DNA of 64,000 bases, from assembly GCF_014287955.1 (NCBI RefSeq), contig NZ_JACOPD010000008.1:70397-134396 (forward strand), written 5' to 3'. The translations under genes and the position numbers were made by a program. Source of the DNA: Lachnospira hominis (ex Liu et al. 2021) (GTDB lineage: Bacteria; Bacillota; Clostridia; Lachnospirales; Lachnospiraceae). The notes below the pieces were generated by a model. It was not told the origin of the DNA and searched no databases. It saw only the letters and a list, made by a program, of their open reading frames with translations. Positions 49,065 through 58,717 of this stretch are shown here, in pieces (the stretch's first letter is position 1; each line of letters opens with the position of its first letter).

Positions 49065-51323
49065 TTGGAATATGAAGCTGTAAAATACGTTGAGGGATTT
49101 GTTGAAAATATTATTTTCCGCAATGAAGATAACGGATATACGGTGTTTGATATTACATATAATGGTGAAGAAGTAACCTGCGTTGGTGTATTAAGTTACA
49201 TCAGTGCAGGTGAATTTATAGCCGCACAGGGTGAATTTGTCAAACATCCCGTGTATTACATGCAATTTAAAATAAAATCATATGAATTCAGGGCGCCTGA
49301 CGATGCAAAATCGGTGAAGCGTTATCTTAGTTCCGGTGCGATTAAAGGCATTGGCGAAAAAATGGCCGAAAATATTGTGAATAAATTCGGTGATGATACA
49401 TTCCGCATTATGGAAGAAGAACCGGAACGTCTTGCTGAGATTAAAGGAATCAGCATCAAAAAGGCAATGGATATTGCCGCACAGCTTATGGACAAAAGAG
49501 ATGTGCGTCGTGCAATGATGTTTATGCAGGAGTTTGGCATAAGCATGAAGTTGGCTAACAAAATTTACACAAAATACGGACAAAACATATATACAATTCT
49601 AAAAGAAAATCCTTACCGTCTTGCTGATGATATTGATGGTATAGGCTTTAAAATTGCAGATGAAATAGCAGCAAAAGCCGGAATAAAAGTGGATTCGGCA
49701 TTTAGAATTAAAAGCGGAATTTTTTACGTTTTATGTCAGGCAGCAGGGCAGGGACATGTATATCTTCCATTGGATGAGCTTGAAAGCTATGTCAAATCGC
49801 TTCTTTTGATAGAGTTTGATAATATGGAAAGTTATATAATGGACCTTGCGGTAGATAAAAAAGTTGTTGTAAAACAGAGTGGCGACAGAAAGCTTGTATA
49901 CGCTGCGATTTATTATTATATGGAAACGTCTGTTGCAAGAAAACTGTGCGATTTGGATATAAGCTATTCATGTAACGATGAGGAGATGGAAGAATCAATT
50001 GAAAAAATTGAACAGCGTCTTAATATTGAACTTGATGAAATTCAAAAAGAGGCAGTGAAAAAGACTGTTCAAAATGGCCTTGTCGTTATAACAGGTGGTC
50101 CGGGAACCGGAAAAACAACAACAATAAATACCATAATCCGATATTTCCAGATGGAAGGGTTTGATATAAGGCTTGCAGCACCGACAGGAAGGGCAGCCAA
50201 AAGAATGAGTGAAACCTGTGGAATGGAAGCCCAGACAATACACAGACTGCTTGAGATAAGCGGAGGACCGCAGGAAGATTCCAATGGAAGTTCATTTGCA
50301 ACTAATTTTGACAGAAATGAAGAAAATCCGCTTGAGACAGATGCTATTATAGTCGATGAAATGTCAATGGTTGATATAAGCATAATGAATTCGCTTTTAA
50401 AGGCAGTTGCGGTAGGAACAAGACTTATTCTTGTTGGCGATACCGACCAGCTGCCGAGTGTCGGTGCCGGAAATGTATTAAAAGATATAATAGCATCAGG
50501 ATGTTTTCCGGTTGTAAGGCTTGAAAAGATTTTCCGACAGGCAGCCGAGAGTGAAATAGTTATAAATGCACATAAAATAAATAAAGGTGAGCCGGTCGTT
50601 CTTAATAAATACAGTAAAGATTTTCTTTTTGTAAGACGCGAAACACCTGATGAGATAATAGCTGCAATATGTACACTCGTAAAGAAAAAACTGCCGGATT
50701 ATGTCGGTGCGGGAATTAATGAAATACAGATACTTACGCCATCTAAAAAATCTGCAACAGGTTCATTAAGACTCAATAAAATCATGCAGGAGTATCTCAA
50801 TCCGCCACAGGCAGGAAAACAGGAAAAAGTGTATGGCGAAGTCACATTCCGTGAGGGAGATAAAGTTATGCAGATTAAAAATAATTACCAGACGGAATGG
50901 GAAAAGAAGAGTAAATACGGAGTGACATACGATGCCGGAAGCGGAGTATTTAACGGTGATACAGGAATAATTACAGAGATTAATACATTCATGGAGCAGA
51001 TGACTGTAAAGTTTGATGATGAGCGTATTGTGAAATATGATTTTAAACAGCTTGAAGAGCTGGAACTTGCATATGCAATTACGGTACATAAATCGCAGGG
51101 AAGTGAATATCCAGCGGTTGTTATTCCGATGTATCCCGGCCCAAGGATGCTTATGAACAAAAATCTTTTGTATACAGCGGTTACAAGGGCAAGAAAATGT
51201 GTATGTATGGTTGGAAATGAAAACTGCTTTCATCAGATGGCACAAAATGAGTCTGAACAGAGACGTTATTCGTCTTTAGATGAAAGAATAAAAGAAATAT
51301 ATGAATTGGATAATGCGGTTTAA
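49065..51323 (+). CDS. recD2: RecD2-type DNA helicase
   Basis: 752 residues, beginning at TTG 49065. The N-terminal domain has helix-hairpin-helix motifs (AIKGIGEKMAENIVNKFGDD, LADDIDGIGFKIADEIA). Walker A VVITGGPGTGKTTTINTIIR is near residue 343, DEMSMVDISIMNSLLKAV gives Walker B, and AYAITVHKSQGSEYPAVVIP with YTAVTRARKCVCMVG near the end gives the UvrD-type motifs. A 5'-3' helicase for repair and replication. It sits inside the flagellar cluster, with comFC next, and is not linked to motility. Confidence 0.92.
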   Translation: MEYEAVKYVEGFVENIIFRNEDNGYTVFDITYNGEEVTCVGVLSYISAGEFIAAQGEFVKHPVYYMQFKIKSYEFRAPDDAKSVKRYLSSGAIKGIGEKMAENIVNKFGDDTFRIMEEEPERLAEIKGISIKKAMDIAAQLMDKRDVRRAMMFMQEFGISMKLANKIYTKYGQNIYTILKENPYRLADDIDGIGFKIADEIAAKAGIKVDSAFRIKSGIFYVLCQAAGQGHVYLPLDELESYVKSLLLIEFDNMESYIMDLAVDKKVVVKQSGDRKLVYAAIYYYMETSVARKLCDLDISYSCNDEEMEESIEKIEQRLNIELDEIQKEAVKKTVQNGLVVITGGPGTGKTTTINTIIRYFQMEGFDIRLAAPTGRAAKRMSETCGMEAQTIHRLLEISGGPQEDSNGSSFATNFDRNEENPLETDAIIVDEMSMVDISIMNSLLKAVAVGTRLILVGDTDQLPSVGAGNVLKDIIASGCFPVVRLEKIFRQAAESEIVINAHKINKGEPVVLNKYSKDFLFVRRETPDEIIAAICTLVKKKLPDYVGAGINEIQILTPSKKSATGSLRLNKIMQEYLNPPQAGKQEKVYGEVTFREGDKVMQIKNNYQTEWEKKSKYGVTYDAGSGVFNGDTGIITEINTFMEQMTVKFDDERIVKYDFKQLEELELAYAITVHKSQGSEYPAVVIPMYPGPRMLMNKNLLYTAVTRARKCVCMVGNENCFHQMAQNESEQRRYSSLDERIKEIYELDNAV

Positions 51324-51340
51324 ATGAAAGGGGTAAAAGC

Positions 51341-52075
51341 ATAAATATTCTGGAAAAATTTTGTGGAAAAGCAATAGACTTCATATATCCGCCAGCGTGT
51401 CCTATATGTGGGACACCGTTGCCGGCGGGATTAAGACAACAGGGAATATGCAGGGGGTGTGTTAAAAAAATTGTGTATATCGGCGATGAAAGCTGCCTGA
51501 AATGTGGAAAACCATTAGATGTTGATGACAAAGAATACTGCCACGACTGTGCAAAGACAAAACATATATTTGACAGATCGGCGGCTGTTTTTTCGTATTC
51601 AGACGGATTAAAGCAGTCAATATACAGGTTTAAATATAAAGGATGCCGGGAATATGGAAAGTGGTATGCCACGCAGATGGCTGACAAGCTGGGAATGCTT
51701 ATAAAAATATGGTCGCCTGATGTGATTGTTCCTGTTCCTATGTATGCAAAAAAACAGCGTGTAAGAGGGTACAATCAGGCAGAAATTATTGCGTGTGAAC
51801 TTGGAAAAATTATACATGTCCCGGTTAACACACGGTTTCTTAAAAGAAATAAAAATACAGTTCCAATGAAAGAAGTTTCGGGACATGACAGGAGTAAAAA
51901 TCTTGAAAATGCTTTTATTGCGGACAAAAATGTTGTAAAATATAAGAAAATACTATTGGTAGACGATATATATACTACAGGTGCAACGCTTGATGCGTGT
52001 GCTGCGGTATTAAAAAAATACGGGGTAGAAAAGGTATATGGTGCATGCCTTTGTATTGGAAGAGGAATGTCCTGA
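51341..52075 (+). CDS. comFC: ComFC-type phosphoribosyltransferase-like protein
   Basis: 244 residues if read from the ATA at 51341. The coding frame reaches at least that far, since NILEKFCGKAIDFIYPPACP with a CxxC zinc knuckle matches ComFC openings. There is no ATG, GTG or TTG in frame until a TTG at 51419, which would remove that knuckle. GGGG stands 7-10 bases before the ATA. Other motifs: the second zinc pair CLKCGKPLDVDDKEYCHDC, KYKGCREYGKWYA, and VDDIYTTGATLDACA, the PRPP loop. It serves DNA uptake and processing. Confidence 0.8.
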   Translation: MNILEKFCGKAIDFIYPPACPICGTPLPAGLRQQGICRGCVKKIVYIGDESCLKCGKPLDVDDKEYCHDCAKTKHIFDRSAAVFSYSDGLKQSIYRFKYKGCREYGKWYATQMADKLGMLIKIWSPDVIVPVPMYAKKQRVRGYNQAEIIACELGKIIHVPVNTRFLKRNKNTVPMKEVSGHDRSKNLENAFIADKNVVKYKKILLVDDIYTTGATLDACAAVLKKYGVEKVYGACLCIGRGMS

Positions 52076-52165
52076 GAGGTAATGTTGCGATATGCAATAT
52101 CTGGTATAGGATATTTCCGGTAAAATAACAGCGGTTTGGCGTGATGCCGGAACAGGAGGAAAATT

Positions 52166-52579
52166 ATGGATGTAAGAAATTGTAGAGGATGCGGAAGATT
52201 ATATAACTATATCGGTGGTTCATATAGGAATCTCTGTCCTGACTGCGTAAGAAAGTTAGAGGAAAAGTTTGATATTGTAAAGGACTATATAGAGGAAAAC
52301 CATTCAGCAACGATGAATCAGATTTCAGAAGACTGCGATGTGAGTGTAAGACAGCTTGAAAAGTGGGTTCGTGAAGAGAGACTCTGCTTTGCAGATGATT
52401 CCCCAATAGGTATTCCATGTGAAAATTGTGGAAAGACAATAAAATCTGGAAGATATTGCGAGGCTTGTAAGAACACGCTTGCAAATCAGCTTGGCAGCAT
52501 GTATGCCATAAATTACGAAGAAGATGATGAAAAAGATAAGAGTTCAAGAGCGAGAATGCGTTATCTTGACAGAAAATAA
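52166..52579 (+). CDS. yvyF: Flagellar operon protein TIGR03826/YvyF type
   Basis: 137 residues. An N-terminal zinc knuckle CRGCGRLYNYIGG..CPDC is followed by a helix-turn-helix-like stretch (NQISEDCDVSVRQLEKWVRE) and a second knuckle CENCGKTIKSGRYCEACKN. The same protein precedes flgM in Bacillus (YvyF) and other Firmicutes. It is thought to affect flagellar gene expression. Distance to flgM is 94 bases, and a sigma-28 promoter lies between. Confidence 0.8.
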   Translation: MDVRNCRGCGRLYNYIGGSYRNLCPDCVRKLEEKFDIVKDYIEENHSATMNQISEDCDVSVRQLEKWVREERLCFADDSPIGIPCENCGKTIKSGRYCEACKNTLANQLGSMYAINYEEDDEKDKSSRARMRYLDRK

Positions 52580-52610
52580 AAACGTAATTTAAAAAGTTGA
52601 TTTTTGCTGT

Positions 52611-52637
52611 TAAGAAAAATAAAATAAACGCCGATAC
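52611..52637 (+). promoter_or_regulatory. Sigma-28 (SigD-type) promoter before flgM
   Basis: TAAG (52611-52614), 15 bases, GCCGATAC (52630-52637), close to the TAAA-N15-GCCGATAT consensus. It would drive flgM, flgN and the hook-filament junction genes. Confidence 0.65.
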
Positions 52638-52673
52638 ATTTCACATAAGATAAAAGAAAGAGAGGCGGTTAGC

Positions 52674-52958
52674 ATGCGTATAGATGCATATAATGCGGTA
52701 AGCCGGATTTACAAGTCAAGCACAAAAGTGAATACTGCTAAGAAAACATCAGGCAGTTCTGAGTTCAGTGATAAACTTGAAATTTCAAATGCGGCTAAAA
52801 GCTATCAGACAGCAAAGTCAGCAGTTAATGCGGCAGAAGATGTCCGGATGGATAAAGTAGAAGCCCTCAGGGCACAGTTTGCAAACAGAACATATAATGT
52901 CAGTTCAGAAGATGTGGCTGATAAGATAATTGCAGATGCAGAAACATTAGTATTTTAG
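52674..52958 (+). CDS. flgM: Anti-sigma-28 factor FlgM
   Basis: 94 residues with GAGAGGCGG before ATG. MRIDAYNAVSRIYKSS opens the protein, DKLEISNAAKSYQTAKSAVN follows, and a C-terminal helical part RMDKVEALRAQFANRTYNVS, ADKIIADAETLVF binds sigma-28. It is exported when the hook is complete, releasing the factor. Directly followed by flgN. Confidence 0.88.
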   Translation: MRIDAYNAVSRIYKSSTKVNTAKKTSGSSEFSDKLEISNAAKSYQTAKSAVNAAEDVRMDKVEALRAQFANRTYNVSSEDVADKIIADAETLVF

Positions 52959-52971
52959 GCGGTGGAATTAG

Positions 52972-53487
52972 ATGGCGAGTTTGATAGAGACACTTATAGA
53001 TGTGTTGGATAAAGAAAATACAGAATATCAGGGCCTTTTGAAGCTTTCCGAAGAAAAGACCACCGCCATTGTTAATGGCAATGTTGAAAGATTACAGGAA
53101 ATTCTTGGACTTGAGCAAAGAAGCATTGATAAGATTAATAAACTTGATGCTTTCAGGGATGAGAATGTGGGAGATATATGCAATGTCCTTAATATTCCTA
53201 GAAAAGGAATAAAGATTGAGAATATTGCAGATATGTTGTCAGGACAGCCCAAAGATGCAAAAGCTCTTACGGATGTTCATATGAAACTGAAAAGAACACT
53301 TGATCAGTTGATGAAAGTTAATGAGAATAATAAGATGTTATTGCAGGAGTCGATGGATATGATTGAATTTGAGCTTAATCTTGCAAAGAATTCAAAGGTT
53401 GCACCACAGACGGGTAATTATAGTAAAGGTGCTTACGAGCAGAATAATTCATATCCTACGGCAGGAGGATTTGACGCCAAGCAGTAA
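52972..53487 (+). CDS. flgN: FlgN-type export chaperone
   Basis: 171 residues, mainly helical: SLIETLIDVLDKENTEYQGL, KTTAIVNGNVERLQEILGLE, LKRTLDQLMKVNENNKMLLQ. This is the FlgN pattern of a long hairpin of helices; FlgN carries hook-associated proteins FlgK and FlgL to the export gate. It is encoded between flgM and the two flgK genes, as expected. Confidence 0.8.
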   Translation: MASLIETLIDVLDKENTEYQGLLKLSEEKTTAIVNGNVERLQEILGLEQRSIDKINKLDAFRDENVGDICNVLNIPRKGIKIENIADMLSGQPKDAKALTDVHMKLKRTLDQLMKVNENNKMLLQESMDMIEFELNLAKNSKVAPQTGNYSKGAYEQNNSYPTAGGFDAKQ

Positions 53488-53673
53488 CGGATTAATATAA
53501 ATTTATAAAGATTATTTCAAAAGCTGCTTTGCAGCTTTCTTAATTTATGCGGGCAGTAAGCCAGAGTCATTACTTGTATGAGAATGAGAATTTGGCGGAT
53601 ACCGCAGTTCTATATACTCACGGATGAGTATATGCCCGGCTTACGGATAAGCAATACCGGCAGGAGGATATTT
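53488..53673 (+). promoter_or_regulatory. flgK leader with hairpins
   Basis: There is no gene in these 186 bases. AAAGCTG/CAGCTTT (53520-53538) could end flgN transcripts. ATATACTC/GAGTATAT (53609-53630) and GCCGG..CCGGC (53637-53663) are two further dyads before the flgK ribosome-binding site GGAGG. No riboswitch family was recognised. Confidence 0.35.
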
Positions 53674-55614
53674 ATGGCTAATGGAATGGCGAGTCTGTTT
53701 GTTGGTGCATCAGGCCTAAAATCAGCACAGACAGCATTAAATACAACGGCACACAACCTTTCTAATATCAATACAGAGGGTTATACAAGACAGCAGATTG
53801 CATTCAGGGATACACACTATCTTAGAATCGGTGGAAGCTATGCTTCACCTTCAGCATCTGTATACGGACTTGGTGTTGGGATAAGCGAAATCAGAAGAAT
53901 AAGAGACGAATTTATAGATAAAGCATATCGGACAGAAAACGGCCGGCTTGGTTATTACTCAAACCAGTACAAGGCTATTGAAGAAGTTGAAGACCAGTTT
54001 GGAGAACTTCAGGGCGTAACATTTCAGGACGCATTGAACAATCTGTATACGGCAATTAATGAACTTAGTAAAGAACCAGCAAGTACTGTAAAGCGTTCTT
54101 CACTCATACAGAATGCGTCAGCACTTGTGACAAGGTCTGATGCAATTTATTCAGGACTTAAAGATTATCAGGAAACTCTTAACATAGATGTTGCCAATGC
54201 AATTAACAAAATCAATGCTTATGGTGAAAAGATTTTTTCACTGAATAAGCAGATTGCAAAGATTGAAGGTACAGGTGTTGAGAATGCCAACGATTTGAGA
54301 GACCAGAGAGATAAAGCACTTGATGAACTCAGTGAGTATATTGATATTTCATATTACGAAGTGCAGGGCGGAGAGATATATGTAAATGCTGGTGGAGTTC
54401 CATTTGTGACAATGTCGTCATATACGCAGATGTCATCAAGAACGAATGATGATTCGACATTACTTAATCCGACATGGCCGGCATTTGAAAGAGACGTATA
54501 TCCGGAGACAGAATTGTATTCTGCATTGACAGATAAAGACAAGGGCGGACTTAAAGGCACACTTCTTGCAAGAGGAAGCATTGAAGTCGATTATACAGAT
54601 ATACCGGTAAAACCTGATAAAGCTGATTATGATCTTACAACAGCGGACGGAAAAGCGGCCTATGATAAAGATTATGCAAAATATCAGGAGAAGCAGGAAT
54701 ATTATAATAAGTACATAGAACCATCGGTTATCCTTAGTGCTCTTGCGGGCGTTGATAAGCTTATGAACGGTATTGTGACAAAGATAAATGATGTTCTTTG
54801 CCCGGAGAAAGACATGAAGCTTACAACAGCTTTGACAGATGAAAATGGCAACGAAATTATGCCAAACAGCTACAGTTATACTGTTTCAGATGCTGTTTTA
54901 TATGATAAATATAAAAATGAAGTAAAAGGTTTTGATAACGGCGACGGAACATACAGCTACGAATCATCAGAGCCTCTTTATACTGATAAAGATTTAAAAA
55001 ATAAGGCTGACGTAACATCATACAATTATACTGTGCTTGACATGGATAAGACAGATTATGGCATGGATGAAGATAAGACAGTCGGCACAGAAATCTTTGG
55101 AAGACTTAATACAAAGCGTTATATAAAGATGAAAGATGCTAATGGTAATGACATGTATGTTCATAATAACCAGAATGAAAAAGGCGACCGTTCAGAATAT
55201 AAGCTTGGAAATATAATTATGAATTCTGTTGCAGAACAGGATATAGCAAAGATTCCAATGACAACGCTTCAGGGAAAAGAAGATATGGCTAAGGGTCAGG
55301 AACTTATTGATGCATGGAACGGTGATTTCGCATCAATAAATCCGCAGATGTATGCTGTTGGCAATTTCAGCACATATTACAATAACTTTATCGGAGAATT
55401 CTCGACAGTGGGAAAAGTTCTTTATAATTATGTAGACCACCAGCAGACAATGGTTGACGGATACGATGACCAGAGACTTCAGTCAGAAGGTGTTGCATCA
55501 GATGAAGAACTTGAAAAAATGATAAAATACCAGCAGGCATACAATGCCTCATCAAGATATGTCAATGTAATAAGCGAGATGCTTGAACATATAGTTACAG
55601 CACTTGGTTCATGA
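53674..55614 (+). CDS. flgK: Hook-associated protein 1 FlgK, first paralogue
   Basis: 646 residues from the ATG at 53674 (GGAGGATATTT). The N-terminus has FlgK signatures SLFVGASGLKSAQTALNTTA, HNLSNINTEGYTRQQ, VYGLGVGISEIRRIRDEFID; the C-terminus KMIKYQQAYNASSRYVNVIS. The central 250 residues (about 310-560) are acidic, rich in Asp, Tyr and Lys, and probably surface exposed. FlgK joins hook and filament. The second copy follows after 27 bases. Confidence 0.88.
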   Translation: MANGMASLFVGASGLKSAQTALNTTAHNLSNINTEGYTRQQIAFRDTHYLRIGGSYASPSASVYGLGVGISEIRRIRDEFIDKAYRTENGRLGYYSNQYKAIEEVEDQFGELQGVTFQDALNNLYTAINELSKEPASTVKRSSLIQNASALVTRSDAIYSGLKDYQETLNIDVANAINKINAYGEKIFSLNKQIAKIEGTGVENANDLRDQRDKALDELSEYIDISYYEVQGGEIYVNAGGVPFVTMSSYTQMSSRTNDDSTLLNPTWPAFERDVYPETELYSALTDKDKGGLKGTLLARGSIEVDYTDIPVKPDKADYDLTTADGKAAYDKDYAKYQEKQEYYNKYIEPSVILSALAGVDKLMNGIVTKINDVLCPEKDMKLTTALTDENGNEIMPNSYSYTVSDAVLYDKYKNEVKGFDNGDGTYSYESSEPLYTDKDLKNKADVTSYNYTVLDMDKTDYGMDEDKTVGTEIFGRLNTKRYIKMKDANGNDMYVHNNQNEKGDRSEYKLGNIIMNSVAEQDIAKIPMTTLQGKEDMAKGQELIDAWNGDFASINPQMYAVGNFSTYYNNFIGEFSTVGKVLYNYVDHQQTMVDGYDDQRLQSEGVASDEELEKMIKYQQAYNASSRYVNVISEMLEHIVTALGS

Positions 55615-55641
55615 TAATGGCGGAAAGGAAAAAGTGAGAAT

Positions 55642-57201
55642 ATGGCATCAACATTTTTTGGATTAACAATCGCATATTCAGGATTACAGGCGGCAAATAC
55701 GTCATTAACAATAACAGGTCACAATGTATCTAATATTAATACAAAAGGATACACAAAACAGCAGGCAGGTACACAGGCAGCGGATGCTTTAAGAACACAT
55801 ACAACATACGGTGCTATCGGTTCCGGTGTTGTTGTTACAGAAATAAGCCAGATACGAGACAGTTACTATGATGTAAAATACCGTAATAATATGGCAAATT
55901 ACGGTCAGTATTCAGTAAAAGAAAGTTATATGGGACAGATTGAAGATTATCTTGATGAGTTTACACTCAACGGATATTCACAGGAATACAAAAATTTCTT
56001 TTCTGCCGTAAACCAGCTTACAATTACACCTGGAGATACATCGGCTAAGAACCAGCTTATCAATAATGCAAAGAGCCTTGCAGATTATTTTAACACACTT
56101 ACAACAAATTTAAGAAATGTTCAGGCTGATGCAAATAACGAGATAAAAGATGCTGTCCAGCAGATTAATTCATATGCAAAAAATATAGCTGCACTTAACA
56201 GACAGATTAACCAGATTGAAGCAAATTATGGTAATGCAAATGATCTGCGTGATAAGAGAAATGCCATGATTGATGAACTTTCAGAGATTGTCAATCTTGA
56301 GACATCAGAAGAAGATATGGGAAATAATGTATCTAATTTTTCAGTAAGAATCAACGGACAGACATTAGTTTCATCATACAGCTATAATACACTTGAAACG
56401 GTTGCAAGAACTGATAAAAAGAATTACTCAGACGCAGAAGGCCTTTATGATGTACAGTGGAATTCAGGACAGAAGTTTGATATGTACAGCACATCTTTAA
56501 GCGGACATTTAAAAGGTCTAATAGATATAAGAGATGGTAATAATGGTGAGCATGAAAATATAGAAACTGATGATGATGGTAACAATGTTACTGATTCAGA
56601 TGGCAATCTTGTGCTTACGACAGCACCGGCGGCAGATAAGACAGTTTCATATAAAGGTGTTCCTTATTATCAGGCACAGCTCAATGAATTTGCAAAAATT
56701 TTCTCTGATGCAGTTAATAAGATAATGAAGTCAGGTTACACGTCTGATGGAAGCAGCAAGGGAATTTCATTATTTGTAACGCAGCCAAATACAACAGTAA
56801 TGTCAGCAGGAAATATAACAGTTAATCCTGAACTTCTTAAAAATGCTGATTTGCTTGCAATTAAAAAAGAGCAGAATGACGGTGAGTCAGACGCAAAGAT
56901 AATGGAAGAATTAAATAAGCTTCAGAGCGAAAAGATATTTGCAGGCGGCACAGGCTCGTATTTCCTTGAAAGTATTGTCAGTGATATGTCAATTGATTCA
57001 CAGAAGGCTGTTAATCTGTATAAGAATTATACTGATTTGAAGACGAGCATACATAACCAGAGACTTTCAATAATGGGTGTTGATACAGATGAAGAAGCTA
57101 TGGATATGATAAAGTATCAGCAGGCTTATAATCTTAACTCAAAGATGATGTCAGTCATGAACCAGATTTATGACAAGCTTATCAATCAGACTGGAATATA
57201 A
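55642..57201 (+). CDS. flgK: Hook-associated protein 1 FlgK, second paralogue
   Basis: 519 residues. FFGLTIAYSGLQAANTSLTI, TGHNVSNINTKGYTKQQAG and GSGVVVTEISQIRDSYYDVK at the start, MDMIKYQQAYNLNSKMMSVM at the end. It is clearly a FlgK homologue but diverged from its neighbour and about 130 residues shorter, mostly in the central domain. The two may form a mixed junction or serve different filaments. Confidence 0.85.
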   Translation: MASTFFGLTIAYSGLQAANTSLTITGHNVSNINTKGYTKQQAGTQAADALRTHTTYGAIGSGVVVTEISQIRDSYYDVKYRNNMANYGQYSVKESYMGQIEDYLDEFTLNGYSQEYKNFFSAVNQLTITPGDTSAKNQLINNAKSLADYFNTLTTNLRNVQADANNEIKDAVQQINSYAKNIAALNRQINQIEANYGNANDLRDKRNAMIDELSEIVNLETSEEDMGNNVSNFSVRINGQTLVSSYSYNTLETVARTDKKNYSDAEGLYDVQWNSGQKFDMYSTSLSGHLKGLIDIRDGNNGEHENIETDDDGNNVTDSDGNLVLTTAPAADKTVSYKGVPYYQAQLNEFAKIFSDAVNKIMKSGYTSDGSSKGISLFVTQPNTTVMSAGNITVNPELLKNADLLAIKKEQNDGESDAKIMEELNKLQSEKIFAGGTGSYFLESIVSDMSIDSQKAVNLYKNYTDLKTSIHNQRLSIMGVDTDEEAMDMIKYQQAYNLNSKMMSVMNQIYDKLINQTGI

Positions 57202-57220
57202 AAGAAAGGAAGCGGCATAG

Positions 57221-58693
57221 ATGAGAATAACTAATCAGATGATGGTCAACAGTACGATGGCCAATATCCAGGTAAATAAAAAACAGGTAAATACGCTTGA
57301 AACACAGCTTTCTACGCAGAAAAAAATCAATAAGCCGTCAGAGGATCCTGTAATTGCAATCAGAGCATTACGTCTTCGTTCAAGCCTTGAACAGGTTACA
57401 CAGTATCTTAATAAAAATATTCCTGATGCTGATTCGTGGCTCAAGACAACAGAGGGTGCTGTAGACGAAGCTGTATCAGTAATAACAGACCTTTATGCTT
57501 ATTGTGAACAGGGTGCGACAGACTCATATTCACCTTCAGAAAGAAGTACACTGGCAGAGAGCCTTAATAAACTTCGCGATGCATACTATGCGGAAGGCGA
57601 TGTTGAATATGCCGGAAGATATCTCTTTTCAGGTTATATGACAGATACACCGCTCACATATCAGTCAGATGAGACAGCAGCTAAAGCGGATTTTACAATA
57701 ACACAGGAGTTTACAAGAGAAAACATAGAATTAAAGACAGTATATACAAATGCTTATTCTAATGATGATATTCTTAATCTTAATGTTAAGACAGATGCAG
57801 CGACAGGAAATGTTATAACACCTAATGTTGCAGATGTTCACAGAGTAAGAATCGGATATACAAAAGTTTCTGATGCAGGCACATTTGAAATCAAGTTAAA
57901 TGACGGAACTACAATTGCGGCAGCAGCTGTTAATGATTCCAATTATCAGCCGGGAGATGATGAGGCAGCATTTAATGCAGCGACAGGTGAGATTCTTCTT
58001 GGAGAAAATGTATATAAGCAGTTATATGCTTCTGACGGATTTTCATTTACATACAGAAAAGATAACTTTGCAAAAGGTGATTTGAATCCTGTAATGTATT
58101 ATGACTGTGTTGACAACAATCCTGATAATGCAGGTGTTGTATATACAAAGAAAACAGAAGATATTGAATATAATATCAACTTCTCACAGAAGTTAAAAGT
58201 TAATACAGAAGCCAACGAAGTATTTAATATGTATCTGGGAAGAGATATTGATGATTTGATTACATCAGTAAATAATGTTATTGATATTGAGGCACAGCTT
58301 GAAAAAGTTGAGGGAATGTTAAAACAGGATATTTACAGTGATAAAGATTCACAGAGCAAGTTGAATTCTATAAAGGAAGGTCTTACAAAGCAGAATGAAC
58401 TTGCAAAAGAAGAGATGAAAAACCGCTTTGAGTATTGTGTCGGTACAATGCAGGGTTATCAGGAACAGGCATCGCTCGCAAAAGCAGATGCAGGTAACAG
58501 AATGACAAGACTTAATCTTACAAAGAGCAGACTTACAGAACAGAAAACGAACTTTACAAATCTCAAATCAGAAAATGAAGATATTGACCTTGAAGAAGTT
58601 GTAGTTGGATATTCTGCAGCACAGCTTGTATACAATGCTTCTCTTACAGCGGCAAGCAAAGTAATACAGCAGACATTGCTTGATTTCTTATAA
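57221..58693 (+). CDS. flgL: Hook-associated protein 3 FlgL
   Basis: 490 residues. MRITNQMMVNSTMANIQVNK, LSTQKKINKPSEDPVIAIRA, LRLRSSLEQVTQYLNKNIPD and the C-terminal LVYNASLTAASKVIQQTLLD are FlgL/flagellin-like helices. It is longer than the typical 300 residues owing to a central insert (about 150-340). FlgL makes the outer ring of the hook-filament junction. Good ribosome-binding site AAAGGAAG. Confidence 0.88.
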   Translation: MRITNQMMVNSTMANIQVNKKQVNTLETQLSTQKKINKPSEDPVIAIRALRLRSSLEQVTQYLNKNIPDADSWLKTTEGAVDEAVSVITDLYAYCEQGATDSYSPSERSTLAESLNKLRDAYYAEGDVEYAGRYLFSGYMTDTPLTYQSDETAAKADFTITQEFTRENIELKTVYTNAYSNDDILNLNVKTDAATGNVITPNVADVHRVRIGYTKVSDAGTFEIKLNDGTTIAAAAVNDSNYQPGDDEAAFNAATGEILLGENVYKQLYASDGFSFTYRKDNFAKGDLNPVMYYDCVDNNPDNAGVVYTKKTEDIEYNINFSQKLKVNTEANEVFNMYLGRDIDDLITSVNNVIDIEAQLEKVEGMLKQDIYSDKDSQSKLNSIKEGLTKQNELAKEEMKNRFEYCVGTMQGYQEQASLAKADAGNRMTRLNLTKSRLTEQKTNFTNLKSENEDIDLEEVVVGYSAAQLVYNASLTAASKVIQQTLLDFL

Positions 58694-58717
58694 AATTAAG
58701 GAAAGGTTTGATTTAGC

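Noticed and set aside
53540..53673. c-di-GMP riboswitch before flgK
   Set aside because: The conserved GCACAGGGCAAACC and GNRA tetraloop receptor parts of class I are missing, and class II boxes were not found.
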